From Alkalinema pantanalense (GTDB lineage Bacteria; Cyanobacteriota; Cyanobacteriia; Leptolyngbyales; Leptolyngbyaceae): a stretch of DNA of 64,000 nucleotides. The notes below the pieces were generated by a model. That model had not been told where the DNA came from. It saw only the letters and a list, made by a program, of their open reading frames with translations, and did no database searches. The stretch is from positions 45,888-109,887 of the forward strand of contig NZ_JBLZFX010000007.1 of the NCBI RefSeq assembly GCF_050753345.1, written 5' to 3'. Positions within the stretch are counted from its first letter, which is position 1, and every line of letters starts with the position of its first letter. Both the position numbers and the translations under genes were made by a program. This document shows, piece after piece, positions 1-8,562 of the stretch.

Positions 1-1
1 C

Positions 2-109
2 AAAGATCCGTTTGATCGGCTTATCATTGCTCAAAGCGTAGCGGAAAGCATGGCTGTGATATCGAAAGATAGTGAATTCGGAAGATACCCGATAACATTA
101 TTATGGTGA
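2..109 (+). CDS. PIN-domain toxin, C-terminal end only
   Basis: The reading frame is open from the left edge and stops with TGA at 107-109. The visible residues run KDPFDRLIIAQS, then VISKDSEFGRY and end ITLLW. The D-P-F-D-R-L-I-A-Q block followed by a late aspartate and a short strand ending in W is the usual C-terminus of VapC-like PIN ribonucleases of type II toxin-antitoxin systems. The first aspartate of the block is one of the metal ligands in the family. Everything upstream is outside the window, so the antitoxin partner and full length are unknown. Family assignment rests on only 35 residues. Confidence 0.6.
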   Translation, partial: KDPFDRLIIAQSVAESMAVISKDSEFGRYPITLLW

Positions 110-379
110 TGGCTGCTACGGGCTAATCGGGGCGAGGAGGGAATTTAACCCTCCCCTTCCACACCATCCATCGTGCGGTTTCGCAATGGGCGGATCAGGT
201 CGCCGCGCAAACAACACTGATGACTTAAGTGTAACCTTGGGCTTTCTTCCCAAGTTGCTTAATTGAAAGCAATCCCTGTTTCTTCAACCACTCATTCGTC
301 ATTCCCGTTTGCGTTGCTAAGGTCTTTGACAAGCGCCAATAGCCTTTACGACATATATCGGTGGCAAGGAGGTTCAATT

Positions 380-625
380 ATGAGGATTGTTGAATTACAA
401 AATCAGCAATTCACCTTAGATGAGGTCATCACTTTAGCAAAAGGCGAAGCGATCGTATTACGAAATTCCGATGGCATTCTGTTTGCCCTTGCTCCGATCG
501 ATGATTTCGACGTTGAAGTAGAGTTGCTCAAGAAAAACCCTGAGTTCATGACTTTTCTAAAAGAACTCTCTCAAGAACAAGCAACCATTTCTCTCAAATC
601 ATTACGAGGAGAGCTAGGGCTGTAG
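380..625 (+). CDS. Small antitoxin-like protein (orphan)
   Basis: An 81-residue protein beginning MRIVELQNQQFTLDEV. The ATG at 380 is chosen over the upstream one at 263 because a strong AAGGAGG lies at 366-372, seven bases before it. The N-terminal half (short strand, helix, then IVLRNSDGILFALAPIDDF) resembles the small Phd/YefM-like antitoxin folds common in cyanobacteria; the C-terminal half is an acidic helix (ELLKKNPEFMTFLKELSQEQ) that could bind a toxin. No toxin gene follows it: the next 319 bases hold no convincing reading frame. The PIN fragment ending at 109 is 270 bases upstream, too far for a usual operon. Antitoxin role is inferred from size and shape. Confidence 0.6.
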   Translation: MRIVELQNQQFTLDEVITLAKGEAIVLRNSDGILFALAPIDDFDVEVELLKKNPEFMTFLKELSQEQATISLKSLRGELGL

Positions 626-944
626 AACGCTAAAACACCGCAATTGGCACAGACTAGCGTAGTGAGTTGATGTTGTAATCAAACTATTGACTGTCACTCA
701 GCCATAACGTTACACCGCTTCAATCTTAGTTGAGAATGCGATCGTTCTGATTCCCACAGATCATTCCTGAAATACTCTACTGAAGAGCTTAGAGCAATTC
801 TCAGAAGATTTTATGACCGCTAGAGAGCAACTACCCTTCAGCATTTACCCAGTGTTCTAAATGCAAATCCCGCTTCAACTATCCTCCCAGATTAGGCAGC
901 TAACCTAGCCGCCTAACCCTAGATTGATTTAACCCAACAAATCC
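626..944. other. Intergenic, nothing recognised
   Basis: No supported reading frame, strong hairpin or repeat was seen between the small antitoxin-like gene and the convergent end of the cysH-type gene. Confidence 0.5.
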
Positions 945-1676
945 TTAACCCTGCTGGTTAATCGCGTGTAAGCCACATTCCTTCTTACCAGCATCTTCCC
1001 ACCACCAGCGGCCTTCCCGCTCATGCTGGTTCGGCAGCACCGGACGAGTGCAAGGCTCACAACCAATACTGACAAACCCCCGCTCATGCAGCGGATTAAA
1101 CGGCACATCATAGGTGCGGATATACATCCACACATCCGCCGAAGACCAATAGGACAACGGATTGAACTTAATCAACTGATTGTCCGGCGTCGAAAACCCA
1201 TTATCCACCTGCACCACAGGCACCTTGCCCCGCGTCGCCGGATTCTGATCCTGCCGCTGCCCCGTAATCCACGCTTCCACCGTGCTCAGCTTGCGGCGCA
1301 GCGGCTCCACCTTGCGGATATCACAGCACTCCTTATGGCCATCCTCATAGAAGCTAAACAGCCCCTTCTCCTGGACAAACACCTCTAACTTCGCAGTGTC
1401 AGGACACATAATTTCGATCGTAATTCCGTAATGCTTCCGCACCCGATCGATAAACTGATAGGTCTCAGGATGCAGCCGCCCCGTATCCAGGCTAAAAACC
1501 TTGACATCCTTCTTAATCTTGTGGGCCATGTCAATCAGGACAACATCCTCCGCCCCACTGAAGGAAATGTAAATGTTGTCAAACAACCCAAGGGCGCGTT
1601 CCAGAATTTTTTGAGGACTTTGTTGGGATAGCTCCGCCTCAAGGCTGGCAATATCCAGCCCAGTTGCCTGTGCCAT
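945..1676 (-). CDS. cysH: Assimilatory APS/PAPS reductase
   Basis: A 243-residue PAPS-reductase-family protein that reduces activated sulfate to sulfite in cytoplasmic sulfur assimilation. The PP-loop-like SFSGAEDVVL lies at about 38-47, SLDTGRLHPET at about 62-72, and the catalytic cysteine is in KKECGLH (C234). In addition it carries a Cys pair at 117-118 (ECCDIRK) and C206/C209 (SIGCEPCT). The CC plus CxxC set is the established [4Fe-4S] ligand pattern of enzymes that use APS directly; the E. coli-type PAPS reductase lacks it. The substrate is therefore more likely APS than PAPS, which is an inference. No other sulfate genes are adjacent. The length is normal for the family. Confidence 0.93.
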   Translation of the reverse strand: MAQATGLDIASLEAELSQQSPQKILERALGLFDNIYISFSGAEDVVLIDMAHKIKKDVKVFSLDTGRLHPETYQFIDRVRKHYGITIEIMCPDTAKLEVFVQEKGLFSFYEDGHKECCDIRKVEPLRRKLSTVEAWITGQRQDQNPATRGKVPVVQVDNGFSTPDNQLIKFNPLSYWSSADVWMYIRTYDVPFNPLHERGFVSIGCEPCTRPVLPNQHEREGRWWWEDAGKKECGLHAINQQG

Positions 1677-1804
1677 GGTGTGTTCTCCAGAAACGATCGT
1701 TCAATTAGCAGGATCCCATTCTACCAAGCAGAATTACCTACTAGCGCCATAGCCCATGAACTATTGAGTCCTACCAAAAGGTCAGTTCTACCCAAAAGTC
1801 AGTT

Positions 1805-3343
1805 CTACCGAAAAGCCTCGTACCATTTGTTGGAAAACACTTCAGTCGGGTCGTACTGGCGCTTGAGTTGAAAGAGGGTTGCCAGGTTGGGATACATTTG
1901 GTGGATTTGAGATCGCATGTAATAGCCTCGGTAAGCCAAATAAAACTTGGCATCGATCGTGTTGAGATAGTCCATTAGGCTTTGCGTGAAGCGGGTCATC
2001 TGCGCCAGACCAGATTCATCTTTGTTGATTTTGTAGTAGGACACAAAAGCATACATATCCGTTGTGGCATAGGAAACCAGAGCAGCGTCATCCTGCTTAA
2101 CCTTGCGCACCGTGACATTCAGCAATTGCATTTTGTTCGCCTGCAACTGCCTTTTGTACTCCGTTAAAAAAGCATTCACCTGAGACGTCGGAATGAAATA
2201 TTCTTGCAGTACATCCGTTGTATTCGGATCCTCCAGTTCCAGGGTGCGAAACGGGGCTGCCATCGCTGAGTTACGGGTAATGCGTTGGGGATCAAGCTGC
2301 GGGCCAACTTGCTTTTGCATGAACCAACGAAACTGTTTGCCCCAGTCACTGGTACGCGATGTCCGATAGACCAGTTTGCGTAGCCAGATGTTGTTTTCCC
2401 CCATCACATCATCCTGCAAGGTCGCATCCGTTGGAATTTTGTTGAAATAGTAGATCTGCGCTTCCTGCAAAAAATTGGACTGGTCAATTGCCATCTGGGC
2501 TTCAATCATCTCCAAGTCTGGCTGCTGAATCTGGGCTTCCATGAATGCAATCATGTCCTGGAGAGGTTTGTGGACAACTGTGTAATGATAGGTAGCATTT
2601 TCATCCGTATTTAAAGTGACTTCTGTGATCACCCCAAACAAGCCCATCCCACCGATCGCAGATCGAAACAGCTCAGAATTCTGGCTGCGACTGCAAACCA
2701 CTTCCTGACCTGCTGCATTCAATAACTTAAAAGAAACGACACTCTCAATCAAAGAACCAAAGCGAGGATCTTTACCGTGGATATTGGACGACAGGGAACC
2801 CCCCACCGTAAAGATGTTGGAATCCTGCATGACCCGCACTGCGCGACCGTGTTGACCCAGTTCTCGCTGAATTTGCTTCCAGGTCGCACCACTCTGGACA
2901 GTAACGGTACGATCGCGATCGTTGTAACGTAGCCGATCAAAGTGCCGCATATCCAGATGTAGCGCGTTAGGAAAGGCAATTTGTCCTCCCATGGTATGGC
3001 GGGCACCCGACATCGAAATTTTTTGCCCCAGTCGTGTTGCTTCAGCAATCAGATCGCGAATTTCAGCCACGGATTTGGGTTGAAAAATTCCCGCAACGAG
3101 CGTTGCATCTAGCTTACTGGCGTCAAGAACCCAAGCAGGTTGTAATGGCTGTTTGTGGGTGGAAATAGGCTCTAGATCTGGGGCGATCGTCAACTTTGCT
3201 TCGATCGGAGGACGGTAATAGAGATCTCGAATCAGCCAGCGATTATTCTCTGGATCCCAAACACAGACTTTCAGAATCACCAACCCCGAAATAGCCGCAA
3301 GACAGACAATTAATCGCTTTTTCAGAGAGTTCTTGCGTTTCAT
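1805..3343 (-). CDS. Membrane-anchored FAD-binding oxidoreductase
   Basis: A 512-residue FAD-linked oxidase of the PCMH/FAD_binding_4 type. The ATG at 3343 is preferred because GGAG lies five bases upstream; an in-frame ATG 11 codons earlier has no such signal. Residues about 8-28 are a hydrophobic segment after a KKR cluster, so the protein is probably anchored in the membrane with the flavin domain outside or facing the membrane. The flavin-binding region includes GARHTMGGQ, TVQSGATWKQIQ and VGGSLSSNIHG. The C-terminal half resembles the substrate-binding part of aldonolactone/berberine-type oxidases. The substrate cannot be read from the sequence. It stands alone, between the cysH gene and the serine hydrolase gene. 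Confidence 0.8.
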   Translation of the reverse strand: MKRKNSLKKRLIVCLAAISGLVILKVCVWDPENNRWLIRDLYYRPPIEAKLTIAPDLEPISTHKQPLQPAWVLDASKLDATLVAGIFQPKSVAEIRDLIAEATRLGQKISMSGARHTMGGQIAFPNALHLDMRHFDRLRYNDRDRTVTVQSGATWKQIQRELGQHGRAVRVMQDSNIFTVGGSLSSNIHGKDPRFGSLIESVVSFKLLNAAGQEVVCSRSQNSELFRSAIGGMGLFGVITEVTLNTDENATYHYTVVHKPLQDMIAFMEAQIQQPDLEMIEAQMAIDQSNFLQEAQIYYFNKIPTDATLQDDVMGENNIWLRKLVYRTSRTSDWGKQFRWFMQKQVGPQLDPQRITRNSAMAAPFRTLELEDPNTTDVLQEYFIPTSQVNAFLTEYKRQLQANKMQLLNVTVRKVKQDDAALVSYATTDMYAFVSYYKINKDESGLAQMTRFTQSLMDYLNTIDAKFYLAYRGYYMRSQIHQMYPNLATLFQLKRQYDPTEVFSNKWYEAFR

Positions 3344-3490
3344 GCATACTCCATTACAACTCTCGTTTGACCCCACAGCTAGCGTTTGGCCTTACGGCTG
3401 TAGCTTGGCCCTCTGGAGATCTATACAAATGTTGGATGGAGAATTCCCGAGATCGGCTCTGTCATCAGTCGATCGGATCTCGATGACCCA

Positions 3491-5377
3491 TTACGGTTGA
3501 GCAATCCGCGATCGACCAATATTGTTGTTTTGGTTATTCTGGTTCGGGCGATTATTGGAATCCGGAGAACCTTGAGAACCCGGCATCTCTGAATTTTCAG
3601 GAGCCGGAACCGCCGCCTGGGACTGATTAAACGTTTTATAACTCAGCTTCGAAATTTGCTGAATCAACGTCTCCGCCCGATCGTCATCCCGAGGCCGCTT
3701 CACCAATACCGCCGCCACATAGCGATTCCCATTGGCCGTATCAATTAACCCCACATCCGCCAACAGTTCCCCGATCGTCCCCGTCTTGTGCGCGATCGAC
3801 GCCCCCTCGCCCAATCCCTTCGGCAACAAACTATGGGCCTGACTCTTGCGCATGATATCCAAAATGCGATCGCGGGACTTCATCGACACCAGCTTGCCCT
3901 CATTCACCAACGCAAACAACGTCGCCATATCCTTCGGGCTCGTCGTATTCGTTCCCTTCACATCTGGCAACCAATTACGGATCTGCGTACTCGTCAGGCC
4001 CCAACTGGCAAACCGTTGGTTCAACGCCGCCGCGCCCCCGACCCGATTGATGATCAGATTCGTCGCTGTATTGTCACTAATCATCATCATGTCGGTCACG
4101 GTTTTAATCGCCGAAAACTTTGTGCCGACGGGCTGGAACTGCATTTCCCCCGCCTCATCCGCCACCAGTTCCTTCGTCATCGTCAGCATTTCATTCAGCG
4201 TCGCCCGCCCCGCATCCACTTCCTGGAAAAAGGCCACTAACACCGGAAACTTAATCGTACTGGCCGCCGCAAAGGTCTCCGATGCATTGATATCCACATA
4301 GGCTTGGGTATCCAAATCTGCCAACATCACCCCAGCGGTGAGTTTCTCATTTTGGGCTAAGACCGATTGAATTTGCGCCTTGAGCGTAGCCGCCTCTTGG
4401 CCTAAGGGCAAAGCAGGTGTTTCCTGGGTTTTTTCTGGCTGATTGGCCGTCTGCTCCCCAGAGTTAGCCCCGGCCATATGCGCTGTGGGATCCCAAACCG
4501 AGAACACCGTCCCCACAATTACCCCCAACCCCACACCCAGGATCAGCAACCGCACACCCACCAGTAAGGCTTTGCCCGATCGCGATCGCGGCGTAGGTAG
4601 CGGAATCGGATTCTCCGGCGGAGCAAACATCGAATTTCTGTCCACCCGCTGGCGATCGCCCCCCGATCTGCCCTCCGCCGAGCTCCGCCGCGAGCGACGA
4701 CGACTGCGCAATTCTTCCAAAGTCGGGCGATTAGAGGTCGATCGGGATGATCCCGATGCCGGATTAGAGGAGGAGTGGTTGGAACCAGGGGGATTAGACA
4801 CGGCTGCAAAGGTAGACACAATTTGATTAGATGGCTTAGCCCGCTTGGGAGAACGCAAGGGGACCACAGAACTTGGACGGTTAGATTTAGATTTGTCCAT
4901 TCTGAGGGTGCGGGAACCCTCTGGGGACAGGGGGACAAGCGTTGGCTGATTCAGTTTGGGATCTCCCTTGGCGCTGGATTTTCCCTGGCTGGTGGGCCGT
5001 GTGGGAGCAGGTTGTGCGTGAGTCGGCTGTGGGCGGGTCGGCTGTGGGCGGGTCGAACGTTGCCCCGTTGCTGGGTTCTTTGTCCCTTTCAACTTTGCAG
5101 CAGCTTGGAGCCGAGCGAGCCAGTCCAAGGAGAATGATTTTGCTGAAGTCGCTGCAGTAGAGGATTTCGTCATTTCCCGAAGCTTCCGGCGGCCCAAAAG
5201 TTCCCGAGAATTACGATCGTCGGTCAGCCCAGCTTGTGGGGAAGGGGGAGAGTCTACCCGAGGAGTTCGAGTTGCAGAACGCTGCCGTTGAGGCTCTCGG
5301 GAGGAACGAGGTTGTTCGCGAGGTTTTTGGAACCCAGTCAGAAACGTAAACCGAAATAACCCACGCGATTTTTTCAT
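3491..5377 (-). CDS. Serine hydrolase with class A beta-lactamase fold
   Basis: A 628-residue protein in three parts. Residues 1 to about 265 are low-complexity and rich in Arg, Ser, Pro and Thr, including a run of PTRPQPTRPQPT-like repeats. Residues about 268-295 form one membrane segment. The rest is a penicillin-recognising domain with STIK (373-376), SDN (434-436) and KTG (531-533). Where true class A beta-lactamases have ExxLN on the omega loop this protein reads WLPDVKGTNTTSP, with no glutamate, so rapid beta-lactam deacylation is unlikely. A periplasmic peptidase or esterase role acting on the wall is more probable. The C-terminal tail is Asn/Gln-rich. The true start could be downstream, since the ribosome site before the first ATG is closely spaced. 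Confidence 0.82.
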   Translation of the reverse strand: MKKSRGLFRFTFLTGFQKPREQPRSSREPQRQRSATRTPRVDSPPSPQAGLTDDRNSRELLGRRKLREMTKSSTAATSAKSFSLDWLARLQAAAKLKGTKNPATGQRSTRPQPTRPQPTHAQPAPTRPTSQGKSSAKGDPKLNQPTLVPLSPEGSRTLRMDKSKSNRPSSVVPLRSPKRAKPSNQIVSTFAAVSNPPGSNHSSSNPASGSSRSTSNRPTLEELRSRRRSRRSSAEGRSGGDRQRVDRNSMFAPPENPIPLPTPRSRSGKALLVGVRLLILGVGLGVIVGTVFSVWDPTAHMAGANSGEQTANQPEKTQETPALPLGQEAATLKAQIQSVLAQNEKLTAGVMLADLDTQAYVDINASETFAAASTIKFPVLVAFFQEVDAGRATLNEMLTMTKELVADEAGEMQFQPVGTKFSAIKTVTDMMMISDNTATNLIINRVGGAAALNQRFASWGLTSTQIRNWLPDVKGTNTTSPKDMATLFALVNEGKLVSMKSRDRILDIMRKSQAHSLLPKGLGEGASIAHKTGTIGELLADVGLIDTANGNRYVAAVLVKRPRDDDRAETLIQQISKLSYKTFNQSQAAVPAPENSEMPGSQGSPDSNNRPNQNNQNNNIGRSRIAQP

Positions 5378-5546
5378 ACCCTTATCCGTACTAAACCGTC
5401 ATGCCAGCGACTCAAACACCGACGGAGAACCCACATTATTCATCAACTCACGACTCCTGCAACCTGGAGTTCCAGGGATTTTACCTCAAACTCCTCCAGA
5501 TCAGAGATAGATTCTTGCATAAGTTTGCGGTTCTTAGTTTTGAGTT

Positions 5547-6434
5547 TTAAATCAATTGAGATGAATCAGAGCCTACGGGGTCATCCTCCGTCCCTCGATC
5601 GGTTGATGGATCAGCCGTTGTATCCTCTCCTATTCGACAGGCTGATTGAGACTTGGTCGATCGCCCATGGCCCAACGCCCAATGAGCCTGCCGGAGGATC
5701 CCCCGCAGCATTGAAACTTCCGCAGTGGAAGGCTGCGATCGATTTAACAAACTCCGAAACTTTTGCATTCGGCTGAAGGCCGTTTGAGGGTAGAGATAGC
5801 CAATTTGCAGCAGTAACGCTTCCAAGCCTTGATAAAACGCCTCCAATGCCTGGAACGAAGCAGGCGGTTCCCCAGATGGCGGGATCCCCACAATTGGGTT
5901 AGGGGCGATCGCCGCCGCCCCGTTGCCTTGGGCTTGCAACACCTCATAGCAGACAATCCCAACCGCCTGGGCTAAATTGAGCGACGGATAGGCGGGATTG
6001 CTCGGAATCGTCACCAGACGCTGGGCATATTGCAGTTCCTCATTGCTCAAGCCGTGATCCTCCCGACCAAACACGATCGCAACGGGATAGTCTACCGGCT
6101 GATTTTCAGTGCCTGTGGCAGCCCGATCGAGGAGCCAAGGAATGACCGATCTCAACGGTTCCACCGATCGCGTTGTCTCCCGACCCACGGTGGCGATCGA
6201 TCGGTAACAGCCTTGTAACGCCGCTGGCAAGCTGTCCACGATCCGCGCTGAGGCCAAAATTTCCTTTGCGTGAACCGCCATGTGTTGAGCTTCTATCCCC
6301 TGAGGATCACACTCTGGATTGACGATCCACAACTGTTGCAGCCCCATATTTTTCATCACCCGCGCGATCGACCCTACATTCCGTGCTCCCGCCGGTTCCA
6401 CCAAAACAATCCGGATACAATCTAAAAGTGTCAT
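5547..6434 (-). CDS. trmJ: TrmJ-like tRNA/rRNA 2'-O-methyltransferase (SPOUT)
   Basis: A 295-residue SpoU/TrmH-superfamily methyltransferase. Conserved family blocks are visible: EPAGARNVGSIARVMKNMG near the N-terminus (motif 1, the RNA-binding arginine), IVFGREDHGLSNEEL (motif 2) and IPSNPAYPSLNLAQAVGIVCYE (motif 3, which forms the knot that binds S-adenosylmethionine). This arrangement matches the group that methylates the ribose of nucleotide 32 in tRNA. The C-terminal extension after about residue 245 is low in conservation, rich in Ser, Thr and Asp, and longer than in E. coli TrmJ. The substrate assignment is by family only. It is divergent from the DUF2256 gene at 6525. Confidence 0.85.
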   Translation of the reverse strand: MTLLDCIRIVLVEPAGARNVGSIARVMKNMGLQQLWIVNPECDPQGIEAQHMAVHAKEILASARIVDSLPAALQGCYRSIATVGRETTRSVEPLRSVIPWLLDRAATGTENQPVDYPVAIVFGREDHGLSNEELQYAQRLVTIPSNPAYPSLNLAQAVGIVCYEVLQAQGNGAAAIAPNPIVGIPPSGEPPASFQALEAFYQGLEALLLQIGYLYPQTAFSRMQKFRSLLNRSQPSTAEVSMLRGILRQAHWALGHGRSTKSQSACRIGEDTTADPSTDRGTEDDPVGSDSSQLI

Positions 6435-6524
6435 GCTGCTTCTATCCCGGTTGTTTTCTACCTTGGCCTTTGCCCCTTTTGCCTCTTTTGCCCCTAGTTG
6501 CTTTGTCTATTTCGATTGATCCCC

Positions 6525-6689
6525 ATGGCGAAACAGCGTAAGAAATCCGACTTTCCTAGCAAACCTTGTGCCGTCTGTGGCCTCCCCATGACCTGGCGCA
6601 AAAAGTGGGCAGACTGCTGGGATGAGGTGAAGTATTGCTCCGATCGCTGCCGCCGCCGTAAATCCCAAGCCACGGAAGCCTCTGAGTAA
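6525..6689 (+). CDS. DUF2256 small zinc-ribbon protein
   Basis: A 54-residue protein beginning MAKQRKKSDFPSKPCAVCG. It has CAVCGLPMTWRKKWADCWDEVKYCSDRCRRRK, a four-cysteine zinc-binding arrangement with the WRKKW and WDEVKYCS blocks that define DUF2256. The start at 6525 is chosen because the conserved domain begins just after it; an alternative start ten codons upstream adds a non-conserved hydrophobic stretch. The function of the family is unknown. It lies between divergent and convergent neighbours (TrmJ-like gene and glmU) and has its own upstream gap of 90 bases. Confidence 0.85.
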   Translation: MAKQRKKSDFPSKPCAVCGLPMTWRKKWADCWDEVKYCSDRCRRRKSQATEASE

Positions 6690-6750
6690 TCTTGCACCTG
6701 CTCCATTTCCGTTCGAGTTTCTCACCAGAACGCGCCGCCTCAGCGTTGAC

Positions 6751-8124
6751 CTATTCCGTCGGAGTCGCATCCTGACGCAGCCACTTCGGTCGCCAACCGG
6801 GCTTCACCACCTGTTTCGCACGGGCAATCGCTAGACAATCGTTGGGCAGATCTTCCACAATTGTGGAACCCGCAGCCGTTGTAACATCCGAACCGATCGT
6901 CAAAGGAGCCACAAGGGAACTGTTAGAACCAATCCGGGTACGATCGCCAATCACTGTGCGGTGCTTGAATTTGCCGTCGTAGTTCACCGTAATCGTCCCC
7001 GCACCTACATTCACCTGCTGGCCCAGGGTGGCGTCTCCAATGTAGGACAGGTGGGAAACATTGGTACGATCGCCAATTTGGGAATTCTTCACTTCCACAA
7101 AGTTACCAATTCGGCAGCCTGCACCCACCGTAGCCTGAGCCCTTAGATGGGCATAGGGGCCAACGGAAGTCCCTGCGGCAACCGTGCTATCTGTAACAAC
7201 GGAATAGAGAATCGTCGTGTTTTCGCCGATCGTGCTGTTTTCGATGAGACTCCCTGGCCCAATCCGACAGCCTGCACCAATGGTTGTGTTGCCCCGCAGA
7301 TGGGTTTGCGGTTCGATCACCACATTCGGTTGCAGGTTCACTGTGTCGTCGATCGTCACACTAGTGGGATCCACAATCGTCACCCCTCGGATGAGCCAGT
7401 CGGTTTTGACGCGGGTTTGCAAAATCTGATAGGCATCGGCCAACTGACGGCGATCGTTAATGCCCCAAATCTCCTGATAATCCGGCACATCCATCACCAT
7501 CACGGGTTTAAGGAAATTCACCGCATCGGTCAGGTAATACTCGTTTTGATCATTCTCCGGCGTCAGATTCGGCAACACCGCCGCCAAGTCTGGCCAACGG
7601 AAGCAATAAATCCCCGCATTCACCCGACTATTTTGTCGCTGCTGCGGTGTGCAGTCCCGATCTTCAATAATCGCCGTCAGATAGCCTGCCTCATCACAAA
7701 AGACCCGGCCATAGCCCTTGGGATTGGGCAATTGTGCTGTCAGAATCGTCGCCGCATTTTGGTTTTCCCGATGGGTTTTCAGCAGGTTTTCCAGCGTTTC
7801 GGGTCGCAGCAGAGGCACATCCCCATTCAGAACCAACAAATCCCCTTGGAAATCTGTGAGATAAGGCAACAGTTGCTGCACTGCATGGCCGGTTCCCAGT
7901 TGCTCCGTCTGTTCCACAAACTCCACCGATCGATGGCTGAGGGCCTCTCGGACTAACTCACTACGGTATCCTACGATTGCAATTTGGCGTTCTGGATGCA
8001 ACGTAGACCCCGTATCCAGCACCCGCTCTACTAAAGACCGATTTCCCAACGAATGCAGCACCTTGGGCAAATCCGACTTCATTCTTGTCCCTTTGCCTGC
8101 TGCCAAAATTGCGATCGCGACCAT
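6751..8124 (-). CDS. glmU: Bifunctional GlmU (UDP-GlcNAc synthesis)
   Basis: A 457-residue enzyme of normal length that acetylates glucosamine-1-phosphate and then attaches UMP, giving UDP-N-acetylglucosamine for peptidoglycan and lipid A. The N-terminal pyrophosphorylase half starts AILAAGKGTRMKSDLPKVLH, with NGDVPLL and the GRV block. The C-terminal half is a left-handed beta-helix built from hexapeptide repeats, containing HLRAQATVGAGCRIGNFVEVKNS, NYDGKFKHRT and GSNSSLVAPLTIG. The ATG at 8124 is supported by GGAG eight bases upstream and by the position of the first strand; an earlier in-frame start would add 39 residues reading through a decayed transposon region. Confidence 0.96.
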   Translation of the reverse strand: MVAIAILAAGKGTRMKSDLPKVLHSLGNRSLVERVLDTGSTLHPERQIAIVGYRSELVREALSHRSVEFVEQTEQLGTGHAVQQLLPYLTDFQGDLLVLNGDVPLLRPETLENLLKTHRENQNAATILTAQLPNPKGYGRVFCDEAGYLTAIIEDRDCTPQQRQNSRVNAGIYCFRWPDLAAVLPNLTPENDQNEYYLTDAVNFLKPVMVMDVPDYQEIWGINDRRQLADAYQILQTRVKTDWLIRGVTIVDPTSVTIDDTVNLQPNVVIEPQTHLRGNTTIGAGCRIGPGSLIENSTIGENTTILYSVVTDSTVAAGTSVGPYAHLRAQATVGAGCRIGNFVEVKNSQIGDRTNVSHLSYIGDATLGQQVNVGAGTITVNYDGKFKHRTVIGDRTRIGSNSSLVAPLTIGSDVTTAAGSTIVEDLPNDCLAIARAKQVVKPGWRPKWLRQDATPTE

Positions 8125-8179
8125 GAACTCTACTCCGCCAAATTCCATAAGGGAGTTTGACATAATCTCCATGCAAATC

Positions 8180-8544
8180 AAAGATGATGCGCGGAGATTC
8201 TTTGAGTCACCCCAAAGACTTCCTGCTGCAGCACCAACCAACTAACCTGAGTAACCTGAGCCCCCGTCACCTCGACTCCACAGGCAGTTGCAATTCCCTA
8301 TTGCCCACGGGTACCAATCCCTTGCGCGGCAACAGATCTCTCGGTTTGGTTAAACCACAGTCAGGACATTACGCACTCCTACGCGCCAGTCTTTTCTCAC
8401 CTCAATCCCGCAAAGTGGGCATTCCTGAGTGGGCATTCCTGAGACGTAACCCGTACATTCACCTTCCCGTAATCCACCTAGAGGAGCAAGGGGCACCCAA
8501 GGAAGGGCAGAAGGCAGGAAATTGCTAGACTTTACTTTATCCAT
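8180..8544 (-). pseudogene. Decayed TnpB C-terminus (IS200/IS605 family)
   Basis: Reading the minus strand with frame changes gives pieces typical of a TnpB C-terminus: a zinc-knuckle-like QECPLCGIEV with its cysteines at about 8407-8421 followed by KDW..GVRNVL; then AAQGIGTRGQ; then TACGVEVTGAQV near 8270-8290 and LQQEVFGVTQRISA near 8200-8230. The ACGVEV block followed by a QE motif is the usual tail of these nucleases. Stops and frame shifts separate the pieces. A 15-base unit (GTGGGCATTCCTGA) is also tandemly repeated near 8420-8445. The relic fills the whole gap between glmU and the HD-GYP gene. Assignment is by eye and moderate. Confidence 0.5.
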
Positions 8545-8562
8545 CCCAACGGGACTGTCTCC

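Noticed and set aside
2..625. PIN fragment and the antitoxin at 380-625 as one operon
   Set aside because: They are 270 bases apart with toxin first, and the antitoxin has its own strong ribosome site; the usual order is antitoxin first with overlap.
7147..7956. A 269-codon plus-strand frame opposite glmU
   Set aside because: It lies wholly within glmU on the other strand and encodes a low-complexity His/Gln/Arg-rich product typical of shadow frames.
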